From contig JAIWNN010000121.1 in NCBI GenBank assembly GCA_020216805.1, positions 1 to 12,585 of the forward strand: DNA of 12,585 nt, in the 5' to 3' direction. Position numbers and translations under genes: made by a program. The notes below the pieces were generated by a model. The model was not told the DNA's origin and did not search any database. It saw only the letters and a list, made by a program, of their open reading frames with translations. Numbering within the stretch: the first letter of the stretch is position 1; each line of letters begins with the position of its first letter. Shown piece after piece: positions 1 through 7,476 of the stretch. Source of the stretch: Desulfarculus sp. GTDB taxonomy: Bacteria; Desulfobacterota; Desulfarculia; Desulfarculales; Desulfarculaceae.

Positions 1-553
1 TGGCGTAGCTGGGGATGATGTGGACCGCGCTGGTGCCCAGCTGGCGCATCAGGGTCACCTGGCGCAGGCTGTTGCCGGTGCCCGAGGGCACCACCAGGCA
101 TCCCAGGCGCTCGGCCCCGTAGTGCATGCCCAGGCCGCCGGTGAACAGGCCGTAGCCCACCAGATTCTGGAAGACGTCGTTGGCCCGCAGGCCGGCCATG
201 TACAGCGAGCGGGCCACCAGTTGGGTCCATGCCTCCAGGTCGGCGGCGGTGTGCAGCACCGCGGTGGGGGTGCCGGTGGTGCCGCTGCTGGCGTGCAGGC
301 GCACCGCCTGGTCGCGCGCCACCGCCAGCAGGCCGTAGGGATAGCCGGCGCGCAGGTCGCCCTTGGTGGTGAAGGGCAGGCGGTTAAGGTCGTCCAGGCT
401 CTTGATGTCCTCGGGATTCAGGCCCAGCTCGGCGAAGCGCTTGGCATAGAAGGGGGAGCGGGCGGCCTGGGCCAGGCTGGCGCGCAGGCGGGTCAGTTGC
501 AGGGAGCGGAGGGCCTCCGGGGCCAGGGTCTCGATCTCGGGCTGCCAATACAT
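1..553 (-). CDS. paaK: Phenylacetate-CoA ligase, N-terminal part (C-terminus beyond left edge)
   Basis: AMP-forming CoA ligase of the PaaK family, which adenylates an aryl acid such as phenylacetate and transfers it to CoA in the cytoplasm. Reading back from an ATG at 553 gives 184 residues open to the window edge. The N-terminus MYWQPEIETL followed by a stretch ending SPFYAKRF is the usual PaaK opening, and SSGTTGTPT (residues 89-97) is the ATP/AMP-binding P-loop. The later VGYGLFTGGLG and GLRANDVFQN segments also fit the family. The full protein is normally about 430 aa, so more than half is missing. A GAGGTG Shine-Dalgarno at 559-564 precedes the start by 5 nt. The 141-nt gap to the chemoreceptor gene, with a terminator in it, suggests independent transcription. 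Substrate (phenylacetate or another aryl acid) cannot be told from this part. Family assignment is strong. Confidence 0.9.
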   Translation of the reverse strand, partial: MYWQPEIETLAPEALRSLQLTRLRASLAQAARSPFYAKRFAELGLNPEDIKSLDDLNRLPFTTKGDLRAGYPYGLLAVARDQAVRLHASSGTTGTPTAVLHTAADLEAWTQLVARSLYMAGLRANDVFQNLVGYGLFTGGLGMHYGAERLGCLVVPSGTGNSLRQVTLMRQLGTSAVHIIPSYA

Positions 554-635
554 GCTGACACCTCGCGGGCGTGCGGAGCGGCGGTCAATTCCCCAACAGC
601 GGCGCTGATTGCGGGATTTATTACACCCGGGGTCC

Positions 636-674
636 ACAAAAAGCCACCGGCCGCCAGGCGGGGCCGGCGGCCGG
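636..674 (-). terminator. Rho-independent terminator of the chemoreceptor gene
   Basis: On the minus strand, 20 bp beyond the chemoreceptor stop, a perfect 9-bp inverted repeat CCGGCCGCC / GGCGGCCGG (arms at 666-674 and 647-655, 10-nt loop) is followed by TGGC and a run of five T (plus-strand AAAAA at 638-642). The short spacer before the T run is slightly unusual, but stem, place and orientation fit. It separates the chemoreceptor transcript from paaK. Confidence 0.65.
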
Positions 675-694
675 GGCGGGATCGGGCGGCGGGG

Positions 695-3127
695 CTAGAA
701 GTCCTTGAACTCGGCCTCGTCGTCAAAGGGAATGACCTCGGCGGGTCGGGAGCCACCCTGGGGCCCGGGCAGCGGCGGGGAGGGCTCCAACTCCAGCGCC
801 GGCTCCTTGGCGACCTCGGTCGCCAGCCCCGCGGTCGGCTCCAGCCCCAACGCCGCGTGGTCGTCATTCCTAATCTCAGCCCCGGTCGCCGCCGTGGCCG
901 CCGCCCCGGCCAACGGCGCCAGGGTTCCGGCGGCGGTCGGCGGCGCCAGGCGCTTGGCTCCGGCCGGGGCGCCGTCCCTGCCCCAGGCGCCCTCCACCAG
1001 CGTGATCAGGTCGCGGACGTGGCCTCGCATCAGTTCGGCCTGGTTCATCATCTCCTGGCTGGAGGCGGAGGTCTGCTCGGCGTAGGCGGCGTTCTGCTGG
1101 GTCACCCGGTCCATCTGGCTCAGCGCCTGGTTGAGCTGGTTCACGCCCTGGGCCTGCTCCTGGCTGGCGGCGGTGATCTCGCCCAGCAACTCGGCCACCT
1201 TGGCGGCGCTGGCGTTCACCTGCTCAAAGACCTGGTCGGTGGCCGCCACCAGTTGGTTGCCAGCCTTGATGTTTTGCAGGTTCTGCTCGATGAGCTGGGC
1301 GGTGTTCCGGGCCGCCTCGGCCGCGCGTTGGGCCAGGGCCCGCACCTCGCCGGCCACCACCGCGAAGCCGGCCCCGGCCTCGCCCGCCCGGGCCGCCTCC
1401 ACCGCCGCGTTGAGCGCCAGCAGGTTGGTCTGGAAGGCGATCTCGTCGATGGTCTTGATGATCTTGGCGGTCTGGTCGCTGGCCTGGCTGATCTGCTGCA
1501 TGGCCTGGCGCAGGTCCTTCATCGAGGCGTTGGCTTGGCCCGCCACCTGGCGGGTCTGCTCCATCAACTGGTTGGCCTGGCTGGCGTTTTCGGCGTTGGC
1601 CCGGCTCATGGAGGCCATCTGCTCCAAACTGGCGGAGGTCTGCTCCAGGCTGGCGGCCTGTTGGCTGGCGCCTTCAGCCAGGGACTGGCTGGCCGCGCCC
1701 ACCTCTTGGCTGCTGGCCGCCACCTGCTCGGCGGCCCCGCGCAGGCCGGCGATGGCCTTGCGCACCGGCCGGGCGATGGCCCGGGTCACCAACCAGGCCA
1801 GGACAAGGCCCACCACCGCCGCCGCTCCCACCACCACCAGCAGCAGCCAGCGGCCGGTCTGGGCGGTGGCGGAGAACTCCTGCTGGGCCGCGAGGCTCAA
1901 CTGCGAAACCGAGGTCATGAACCGCCGGGCCTGGCGCTGGATGCGCGTGACCTGCTCCTTGGCCAGCTTGGCGTTGGACACCTGCTTGGCGAAGGCCGCC
2001 TCGTAGACCTGGGCCTGCTGGCGCAGATCCTCCGGAGCCATCTCCATGGCCCGCATGGCCTTGAGGTGCTGGCCCACCTCCTCGGCTTGCTGGCCGTACT
2101 TCAGGTAGTACAGGGCCGCCACCCGGGCCCGCAGCCCCAGGGCGTCCAGATCGTGGGCGGCGCGCAGCTCGCCCAGGCCGAAGGAGAGCATCTCGGCGAA
2201 ATAGGCCGTTTTCAGGGCCAGGTCGTCCAGATAGACCCCGGCGCAGACGACCAGGTCCCAGGAGGCGTAGTGGCGGGCGTAGGTGATCATGGGATACAGG
2301 GCGCTGCCGCCGCCGGGCTTGGTCCAGTGGTGCTCGATCTCGGCCTCGCCGTCGGCCACCGCCGCCTCCACCAGCTCCTTGATGAAGGGCCGGCCGGTCT
2401 TCTGGTCCTTGATCACCCCGCAATCCATGCCCTCCAGTTGGCGCTCGCCGCCGTGGGCCAAGAGGGTCAGGTTCCGGCCCACCACGTAGAAATGGTTGTT
2501 GCCGGCGAAGCGCAGGGCGCGGATCAGGCCCAGGGCGGCGGACTTGGGATGCCCGGCGCTTTCCATCCAGGCCAGGGCGTCACAGGCCAGGCCCACCGCG
2601 TCGGCCACCTGACGGAGGGTGGCCTTGTCCAGGGTTTCCTTGAGGTTGGCCACCAGCTTGTCGCGCGTGGCCTGGGCCACCCGCTCCGATTCCTGGGCGC
2701 TGAGCTGGGCCATGGCCTGGGAGGCGGCCTGCAGCTCGCCCAGGAGCTTGGCGTCCTCCTCGGTCAGGCGCTTGATCTCAAGGGCGGCGAGGCGGTAGTC
2801 CTCCTGGGCCTCGACCAGCTTCTCCAACTGCTCGCCGGTCAGCCCGCGCTCCTTGAGCTGGTCCAGGGTGGCCTGGATCTGGTCCAGGGTCTTGGTGAGG
2901 TTGGCGAAGGATTCCTGGTCGGACCGCAGCAGGTAGTTCTTTTCCTGGCGGCGGGCCTCCAGCAGCAAGGTTTGCAGGCGGGTGGCCAGCTCCTCGTCGC
3001 TGGCGTGACCGATGACCCGGTGCAGGCTGAGGTTGCCCACCCCGCCGGTGGCCAGGGCCAGCACCACCAACGCCATGAATCCGCCAAAGATCTTGACCGC
3101 GACCCCAACTTGCAGCAGCTTTTTCAT
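695..3127 (-). CDS. Methyl-accepting chemotaxis protein with sCache sensor and CheR-docking tail
   Basis: Transmembrane chemoreceptor of 810 aa that controls CheA through CheW. The order is TM1 about 12-34; helical segment about 40-165; single-Cache region about 170-305 ([15 protein letters not shown], then [17 protein letters not shown], then [10 protein letters not shown] and [14 protein letters not shown]); helical segment 306-425; TM2 427-448; short HAMP-like link; long coiled coil. The signalling hairpin tip is at 561-583 ([19 protein letters not shown]). A flexible Ala/Pro/Glu-rich tail of about 100 residues ends in EFKDF, matching the x-[HFYW]-x-x-[HFYW] CheR-tethering pentapeptide. 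A longer reading frame begins at 3262, but the ATG at 3127 has an AGGGGAG Shine-Dalgarno 7-8 nt upstream and starts with MKK just before TM1, so I chose it. The ligand is unknown; sCache domains often bind small carboxylates. No chemotaxis genes lie beside it. Confidence 0.93.
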   Translation of the reverse strand: MKKLLQVGVAVKIFGGFMALVVLALATGGVGNLSLHRVIGHASDEELATRLQTLLLEARRQEKNYLLRSDQESFANLTKTLDQIQATLDQLKERGLTGEQLEKLVEAQEDYRLAALEIKRLTEEDAKLLGELQAASQAMAQLSAQESERVAQATRDKLVANLKETLDKATLRQVADAVGLACDALAWMESAGHPKSAALGLIRALRFAGNNHFYVVGRNLTLLAHGGERQLEGMDCGVIKDQKTGRPFIKELVEAAVADGEAEIEHHWTKPGGGSALYPMITYARHYASWDLVVCAGVYLDDLALKTAYFAEMLSFGLGELRAAHDLDALGLRARVAALYYLKYGQQAEEVGQHLKAMRAMEMAPEDLRQQAQVYEAAFAKQVSNAKLAKEQVTRIQRQARRFMTSVSQLSLAAQQEFSATAQTGRWLLLVVVGAAAVVGLVLAWLVTRAIARPVRKAIAGLRGAAEQVAASSQEVGAASQSLAEGASQQAASLEQTSASLEQMASMSRANAENASQANQLMEQTRQVAGQANASMKDLRQAMQQISQASDQTAKIIKTIDEIAFQTNLLALNAAVEAARAGEAGAGFAVVAGEVRALAQRAAEAARNTAQLIEQNLQNIKAGNQLVAATDQVFEQVNASAAKVAELLGEITAASQEQAQGVNQLNQALSQMDRVTQQNAAYAEQTSASSQEMMNQAELMRGHVRDLITLVEGAWGRDGAPAGAKRLAPPTAAGTLAPLAGAAATAATGAEIRNDDHAALGLEPTAGLATEVAKEPALELEPSPPLPGPQGGSRPAEVIPFDDEAEFKDF

Positions 3128-3303
3128 GACACCACTCCCCTGGCCCAGACCAACCCGGGGGGCGGCTTGCGCCGGGGACGGGGCGGCCGGAACCGAGAAT
3201 CTTGGAGCGAAAGGAAGATGAGCGCACCGGGGACGTTCCCCCACCCCCGGGGCTGGTGACACTTTAGAACTATCCGGGCGGTCGGGGCAAGGGGGCAGCG
3301 GCG

Positions 3304-3636
3304 TCAGCGCACCAGGGCGTAGGCGTAGAAGCTGGCCGCGCGACGGCCGTGGCCGCCCTGCGGAGAAAGGGCCTGGGGGGCGAAGAGCTTGCCGTCCCAG
3401 GCCCGCAGCAGGTCGGCCATGACCATGGCCTGGACAAAGGAGTGGGTGACCCAGAGGAGCTTCATGACCATCCAGGGCTGGCTCTGGCTTTGCAGGCGGA
3501 ACTCGGCGGCCGGGTTGCTCGTCAACCCGATGCGCAGGTTCAGGCAGGCCAGGTTGAGTTCGCCCAGCCTGGCGGCCAGGCGCTCCATCACCTCCTCCGG
3601 CGCGCCAATGCAGACCTCGCTGTAATCCAGGAACAT
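3304..3636 (-). CDS. Hypothetical protein, 110 aa
   Basis: I do not recognise this protein. It starts [20 protein letters not shown], followed by a helical stretch, a central part with [21 protein letters not shown], and a basic C-terminus with [13 protein letters not shown]. It has no clear signal peptide or membrane helix and looks soluble. The ATG at 3636 has a GGGGGAG purine run upstream, but only 2 nt lie between the run and the ATG, so the spacing is short; an internal Met at residue 17 is the alternative. The frame is free of stops over the whole length, and the opposite strand offers only GC-driven shadow frames. It lies 176 bp upstream of the chemoreceptor in the same direction and could share its transcript, though nothing in its sequence points to chemotaxis. 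Confidence 0.6.
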   Translation of the reverse strand: MFLDYSEVCIGAPEEVMERLAARLGELNLACLNLRIGLTSNPAAEFRLQSQSQPWMVMKLLWVTHSFVQAMVMADLLRAWDGKLFAPQALSPQGGHGRRAASFYAYALVR

Positions 3637-3756
3637 GGCTCCCCCGTTGCCGCGTCCAATTTCAGTCTAGCACGACCGGCGGCCGGCGCGCGCGGCAGTG
3701 GATTTTGCCTGGCGCCGGTGATAATCTACAGCCAGACTCAACACCTGGAGGGCGGG

Positions 3757-4065
3757 ATGGCCAAACGCGGCGAGGCGGGGCGGATGGTCCTGGTCGGCGG
3801 GCTCTGGCTGGTCGTCCTGGCCTTGGTCGGCTGCTCCAGGGCCAAGAACCTGGACAATTTCCGCCAGGTGAGGCCGGGCATGACCGCCGAACAGGTGCGC
3901 CGGCTCTTGGGCGAGCCGGACCGGATGCAGGAGGCCAGCGGGGTGGCCGGGGTCTGGGAGTACCACGGCCGCAACTGGTACGGCGGCCAGGACAGCACCC
4001 TGACCGTGACCCTGGTGGGGGGGCGGGTGATGTTGGCCACCCTGGCTTCGCCGGCCAGCCGATAG
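3757..4065 (+). CDS. BamE/SmpA-like outer-membrane lipoprotein, 102 aa
   Basis: Small lipoprotein with a SmpA/BamE-type fold. The ATG at 3757 follows GGAGG at 3747-3751 with 5-nt spacing. A basic N-terminus (MAKRGEAGR) leads into a hydrophobic stretch ending in the lipobox LVGC, giving lipidated Cys26 after signal peptidase II. The mature part contains NFRQVRPGMTAEQVRRLLGEP (residues about 33-53), the helix-helix signature of the BamE/SmpA family, then a Trp/Tyr-rich strand region (VWEYHGRNWYGG). In gamma-proteobacteria BamE is an accessory of the outer-membrane beta-barrel assembly complex; small proteins of this fold in other phyla have varied or unknown jobs, so I give no gene symbol. The frame is open upstream to 3349, but that part overlaps the divergent gene and lacks a ribosome site. 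Confidence 0.82.
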   Translation: MAKRGEAGRMVLVGGLWLVVLALVGCSRAKNLDNFRQVRPGMTAEQVRRLLGEPDRMQEASGVAGVWEYHGRNWYGGQDSTLTVTLVGGRVMLATLASPASR

Positions 4066-4106
4066 CCTCGCCGGACCAAAACCCCAACCCGAGGCGAGAC
4101 GAGGAG

Positions 4107-4331
4107 ATGGACCCCTATCGTCGCGGAAGTCAAGCCCAACCCAGCTTCGGCGGCCTGGAGGCGTCGAGCCTGTACTGCCCGCGTTGCAAGTCCGCCCAGC
4201 CGGTGCGCAGCAAGCTTTTGCTGGTTCTGCCCGGCGGCGACAAATACGCCTACTACTGCCGGGTCTGCGGGACCGAGGTGGGCAGCAAGACCGAGCAGGG
4301 CCAGCCATCGGCCAACTGGCGGCTGCCCTGA
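4107..4331 (+). CDS. Small zinc-ribbon protein, 74 aa
   Basis: Cytoplasmic protein with two CxxC knuckles, YCPRC (Cys24, Cys27) and YCRVC (Cys51, Cys54), separated by 23 residues that contain a hydrophobic strand LLLVLPGGDKYAYY. This is the layout of a zinc ribbon. Small proteins of this form occur next to unrelated genes in anaerobic deltaproteobacteria; their function is not known to me. The ATG at 4107 directly follows GAGGAG (4101-4106), and a second GAGG lies at 4091-4094, which gives normal spacing of about 12 nt. The gene starts 41 bp after the lipoprotein gene and probably shares its transcript. The frame is open further upstream to 3705, but that portion overlaps the lipoprotein gene and is a shadow. 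Confidence 0.75.
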   Translation: MDPYRRGSQAQPSFGGLEASSLYCPRCKSAQPVRSKLLLVLPGGDKYAYYCRVCGTEVGSKTEQGQPSANWRLP

Positions 4332-4409
4332 GCCCCAAGCCGGCGACCCCGGACTTCCCTTGGCCAATCCTAGGCATGGCTGGTGGTGGCCCTGGCCGGG
4401 CCGGGGGGT

Positions 4410-4415
4410 TATAAT
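4410..4415 (+). promoter_or_regulatory. Possible sigma-70 -10 element upstream of the SDR enzyme gene
   Basis: An exact TATAAT stands out in very GC-rich sequence 85-90 bp before the ATG at 4500. The hexamer 17 bp upstream (TGGCCC at 4387-4392) matches TTGACA at only three of six places and there is no extended -10 TG, so the assignment rests on the -10 box and location. It would give a leader of roughly 80 nt for the 4500-7335 gene pair. Confidence 0.4.
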
Positions 4416-4499
4416 GCCTTCGCGCCGCCGGGTCGCCGAGGCGCCAACCCCAGCCACCGCCGCCGGTATCGCCCCGGAGGCGGCAAGGGAACATGACCC

Positions 4500-5486
4500 A
4501 TGAACCAGCTCAGCCCCAAGGCCACCCGCACCCTGATCACCGGCGGGGCCGGCTTCATCGGCAGCCACCTGGCCGAGCACCTGCTGGACCTGGGCCAGGA
4601 GGTGCACGTGGTGGACGATTTGTCCACCGGGGCCATCGAAAACATCGACGCCCTGCGCCAACGGTCCGGCTTCTCCCACACCATCGCCGACATCCGCGAG
4701 GAGCCCCTGTTGGCCGAGCTGGTGGATCGGGCCGACGTGATCTATCACCTGGCGGCGGCGGTGGGGGTGCGCCTGATCGTGGAAAGTCCGGTGCGCACCA
4801 TCGAGACCAACATCGGCTGCACCGAGAGCGTGCTCAAGCTGGCCAACAAAAAGCGCAAGAAGGTCATCATCGCCAGCACCAGCGAGGTCTACGGCAAGAA
4901 CGACCAGGTGCCCTTTCGCGAGGACCACGACCTGGTGATGGGCCCCACCAGCAAGGCCCGCTGGTCCTACGCCTGCAGTAAGGCCATCGACGAGTTCCTG
5001 GCCCTGGCCTACCACCGCGCCCGGGGTCTGCCGGTGGTTATCGCCCGGCTGTTCAACACCGTCGGGCCCCGCCAGACCGGACGCTACGGCATGGTGCTGC
5101 CCAGCTTCGTGCTCCAGGCCCTGATGGGCAAGCCCATCACCGTCTACGGCGACGGCAGCCAGTCGCGCTGCTTCTCCTACGTGGGCGAGGTGGTGCGGGC
5201 CCTGGCCGCCCTGGCCGAGTGCGAGGCGGCGGTGGGCCAGGTGGTCAACGTGGGCTCGCAGCAGGAGATCAGCATCGCCGGGCTGGCCGAGCTGGTCAAG
5301 GAGCTGACCGGCTCCAGCAGCAAGATCGTCTACGTGCCCTACGACCAAGCCTACGAGGAGGGCTTCGAGGACATGCAGCGCCGGGTGCCGGATGTCTCCC
5401 GCCTGGAGAGCCTGGTGGGTTTCAGCCCCCGGATGGGCATCCGCGAGATCGTGGAATCGGTGATCGGCTTCTACCGGGAGCGCTGA
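4500..5486 (+). CDS. NAD-dependent nucleotide-sugar epimerase/dehydratase (extended SDR), 328 aa
   Basis: Extended short-chain dehydrogenase acting on an NDP-sugar. The N-terminal Rossmann motif TGGAGFIGSH has the GxxGxxG glycines at 15, 18 and 21, an acidic VVDDLSTG (38-44) for NAD ribose, and HLAAAVGV (83-90). The catalytic set is Ser/Thr in ASTSEVYG (125-132) and Tyr157-x3-Lys161 in YACSK. RLFNTVGPRQTGRYGMVLPSF and PITVYGDGSQSRCFSYVGEV are the substrate-domain hallmarks of UDP-glucose 4-epimerase and UDP-glucuronate decarboxylase relatives. Length is typical (310-340 aa). Exact reaction is not decidable from motifs. AAGGGA (4485-4490) precedes the ATG by 9 nt; an out-of-frame ATG at 4493 is ignored. 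It lies 73 bp before the phosphoglycosyl transferase gene, probably in one operon, which suggests supply of an activated sugar to that enzyme. Confidence 0.92.
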   Translation: MNQLSPKATRTLITGGAGFIGSHLAEHLLDLGQEVHVVDDLSTGAIENIDALRQRSGFSHTIADIREEPLLAELVDRADVIYHLAAAVGVRLIVESPVRTIETNIGCTESVLKLANKKRKKVIIASTSEVYGKNDQVPFREDHDLVMGPTSKARWSYACSKAIDEFLALAYHRARGLPVVIARLFNTVGPRQTGRYGMVLPSFVLQALMGKPITVYGDGSQSRCFSYVGEVVRALAALAECEAAVGQVVNVGSQQEISIAGLAELVKELTGSSSKIVYVPYDQAYEEGFEDMQRRVPDVSRLESLVGFSPRMGIREIVESVIGFYRER

Positions 5487-5559
5487 GGCCGGCCCCGGCC
5501 CGGCGCGCAAGACGGCAACCCTTCGGGGGCCGGACGCGGCTCCCTCGCTTGGCGGCCCG

Positions 5560-7335
5560 ATGCACCTCGTCTACGCCTTCATATCCGCCCTCGTCCTGGC
5601 CGCGCTGGCCACCCCCGTGGTGATCTGGCTGGCCCGCCGCCGGGGTTGGGTGGTGGTGCCCCGGGCCGACCGTTGGCATAAAAAGCCCACCGCGGTCTAT
5701 GGCGGGGTGGCCATCTTCCTGGCCTTTTTGATCACCTTCCTGGGGTTGGGGCCCCATGACCGGGTCCACCTGACCCTCCTGGCCTGCGCCGGGGCCATGT
5801 TCCTGCTGGGCCTGTATGACGACGCCCGCGAGCTGAAACCCCAGCTCAAGTTCCTGGGCCAGTTGGTGGTGGCCCTGGTGGCGGTGACCCAGGGGGTGCG
5901 CCTGGACCAGGAAATCATCCCCTGGGCCTGGTTGGCGGTGCCGCTGACCGTATTCTGGCTGGTGGGCGTCACCAACGCCGTGAACATCCTGGACAACATG
6001 GACGGCCTCAGCTCCGGGGTGGTCTTCAGCGCCGGGGCGGTGCTGGCGGTCTCGGCCGGGGTGCAGGACTTCCAGGGGCCGGGGTTCATCGCGGCGGCCC
6101 TGGCCGGGGCGGCGGCGGGTTTTTTGATCTATAATTTCAATCCCGCCAAGATCTTCATGGGCGACTGCGGCTCGCTGTTCTTGGGCTTCACCCTGGCCAG
6201 CGTCACGGTGCTCTCGGCCAACACCGCCGCCGAGGCCTCCCACCTGGTGATGGCCCTGCTGGTGCCGGTGGGGGCCCTGGTGGTGCCCTTGTTCGACACC
6301 ACCCTGGTCTCCTTCCAGCGCACCAGCCACGGCCGCTCCATCGCCCAGGGCGGTCGCGACCACTCCAGCCACCGTCTGGTCTTCCTGGGCTTGTCCGAGC
6401 GCCGGGCGGTGCTGGTGCTGTTGGCCATCAGCCTCCTGGGCGGGTTGGGCTCGCTCTGGCTGAGCCGGGCGGCCTCCCCCCTGACCGCCCTGGTGGTGGC
6501 CAGCCTGATCGCGGTGGCCTTGGCCGCCTTCGGCATCTACCTGGGCGAGGTCAAGGTCTACGAGGGGGAGCGGAAGGTCTCCTGGCTGGAGAAGAGCCCC
6601 ATCCTGGGGCGGGTCTTTCTGTTCAAGAAGCAGATGTTGCAGATCATGGCCGACCTGGTCCTGGTCTCGGCCGCCTTCGCCGCCGCCTGGCTGCTGCGCT
6701 TCGAGGGTCAGCTCACCAATTGGGAGCTGGGTCTGCTGGCCCAGTCCCTGCCCTGGCTGTTGGTCATCAAACTGAGCTGCTTCTGGTTCTTTGGCCTCTA
6801 CCGGGGCCAGTGGCGCTATCTTTCGGTCTACGACCTGGTGCAGATGGGCAAGGCCGCCCTGGCCGGCAGCCTCCTGACGGTGCTGGCCTTCGTTCTGCTC
6901 TACGGCCCCCAGGGCTTCTCCCGGGCGGTGATGGTCATCGACCTGATGCTGACCTATGTCTTCGTGGCCGGGGCCCGGGGGTTGATGCGCATCTTCCGCG
7001 AAAAGGTGCGGGGGCGCGGCGGCCGGCCGGTGCTGATCATGGGCGCGGGCGACGGCGGCGAGCTCCTGCTGCGGGAGCTGCGCAACAACCCGGCCTACGA
7101 CTACGTGCCGGTGGGCTTCATCGATGACGACCCGGCCAAGGCCGGCCGCCTGATCCACGGGGTCAAGGTCCTGGGCTCCCGGGCGGACCTGCCCCACCTG
7201 ATCCAGACCCACGCAGTGGAGCGGGTCTTCATCGCCATCCTCTCCGCCCCGGCCGAGCGCTTCGCGGACGTGCACGACCTCTGCGCCCAGCGCGGGGTGG
7301 AGTGCACCCGCATCCAACCCATCATCAAGCTCTAG
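5560..7335 (+). CDS. Polyprenyl-phosphate phosphoglycosyl transferase (WecA/MraY type) fused to WbpM/FlaA1-like membrane-Rossmann region, 591 aa
   Basis: Inner-membrane enzyme expected to move a sugar-1-phosphate from an NDP-sugar to a polyprenyl phosphate. Residues 1-325 form a multi-helix domain with all polytopic PGT motifs: GLYDDAREL (Asp87-Asp88), NAVNILDNMDGL (139-150), IFMGDCGSLFLG (198-209) and GGRDHSSHRL (264-273). After a link at about 330-355 (YEGERKVSWLEKSP), residues 356-475 give about four further helices (LLRFEG, WFFGLYRGQWRY) as in the N-terminus of WbpM/CapD/PglF-type NDP-sugar dehydratases. A Rossmann fold with GAGDGGE (495-501) and VPVGFIDDD (516-524) follows. The protein ends there without the SDR catalytic domain those dehydratases carry. 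WecA alone is about 350 aa. The start is chosen because MHLVYAFISALVLAALATPV is a normal first helix, though the ribosome site is weak. Confidence 0.9.
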   Translation: MHLVYAFISALVLAALATPVVIWLARRRGWVVVPRADRWHKKPTAVYGGVAIFLAFLITFLGLGPHDRVHLTLLACAGAMFLLGLYDDARELKPQLKFLGQLVVALVAVTQGVRLDQEIIPWAWLAVPLTVFWLVGVTNAVNILDNMDGLSSGVVFSAGAVLAVSAGVQDFQGPGFIAAALAGAAAGFLIYNFNPAKIFMGDCGSLFLGFTLASVTVLSANTAAEASHLVMALLVPVGALVVPLFDTTLVSFQRTSHGRSIAQGGRDHSSHRLVFLGLSERRAVLVLLAISLLGGLGSLWLSRAASPLTALVVASLIAVALAAFGIYLGEVKVYEGERKVSWLEKSPILGRVFLFKKQMLQIMADLVLVSAAFAAAWLLRFEGQLTNWELGLLAQSLPWLLVIKLSCFWFFGLYRGQWRYLSVYDLVQMGKAALAGSLLTVLAFVLLYGPQGFSRAVMVIDLMLTYVFVAGARGLMRIFREKVRGRGGRPVLIMGAGDGGELLLRELRNNPAYDYVPVGFIDDDPAKAGRLIHGVKVLGSRADLPHLIQTHAVERVFIAILSAPAERFADVHDLCAQRGVECTRIQPIIKL

Positions 7336-7351
7336 CCCCCGCGCCTGGTTT

Positions 7352-7367
7352 CGGGCCCAGCCCGGTT
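7352..7367 (+). terminator. Weak hairpin after the phosphoglycosyl transferase gene
   Basis: CGGGC-CCA-GCCCG (arms 7352-7356 and 7360-7364) followed by GTTT lies 17 bp after the stop at 7335. Stem and T run are short, so this is only a possible terminator; the larger hairpin just downstream may share the job. Confidence 0.25.
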
Positions 7368-7375
7368 TCGGCCTG

Positions 7376-7427
7376 TCCATCGCGGAAAAAGCGATAAAGC
7401 CGCTAAAGATCGCTTCGCCGCGCTGGA
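7376..7427. repeat. Long imperfect inverted repeat in a convergent intergenic region
   Basis: The arms pair in three blocks: TCCA/TGGA (7376-7379 with 7424-7427), CGCGG/CCGCG (7381-7385 with 7418-7422) and AAGCGAT/ATCGCTT (7389-7395 with 7409-7415), around a 13-nt loop. This gives 16 base pairs with two small internal interruptions. It sits between two convergent genes, so it could act as a bidirectional transcript end or mRNA 3' structure. No good T run follows on either strand. Confidence 0.5.
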
Positions 7428-7476
7428 TGACGGCCTGGGGATCGCGCTGGCGTCTCAGGAAAACTTCAACCGAATC

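Noticed and set aside
20..3259. Plus-strand open frame of 1079 codons opposite the chemoreceptor
   Set aside because: Its product is a Gly/Leu/Gln/His-rich low-complexity string with no domain; it is the GC-driven shadow of the chemoreceptor and paaK on the other strand.
3128..3303. Sigma-28 promoter for the chemoreceptor
   Set aside because: A TAAAGTG occurs on the minus strand near 3260, but no GCCGATAA follows at the right distance; no convincing promoter was found.
3705..3725. Sigma-70 promoter before the lipoprotein gene
   Set aside because: TTGCCT and GATAAT are present but only 9 bp apart, so they cannot work together.
3738..5510. Minus-strand frame of 590 codons across three plus-strand genes
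   Set aside because: Spans genes with clear motifs and ribosome sites; composition is that of an antisense shadow.
5422..7380. Minus-strand frame of 652 codons opposite the phosphoglycosyl transferase
   Set aside because: Low-complexity Gln/Gly/His-rich product, no family features, fully antisense to a gene with complete catalytic motifs.
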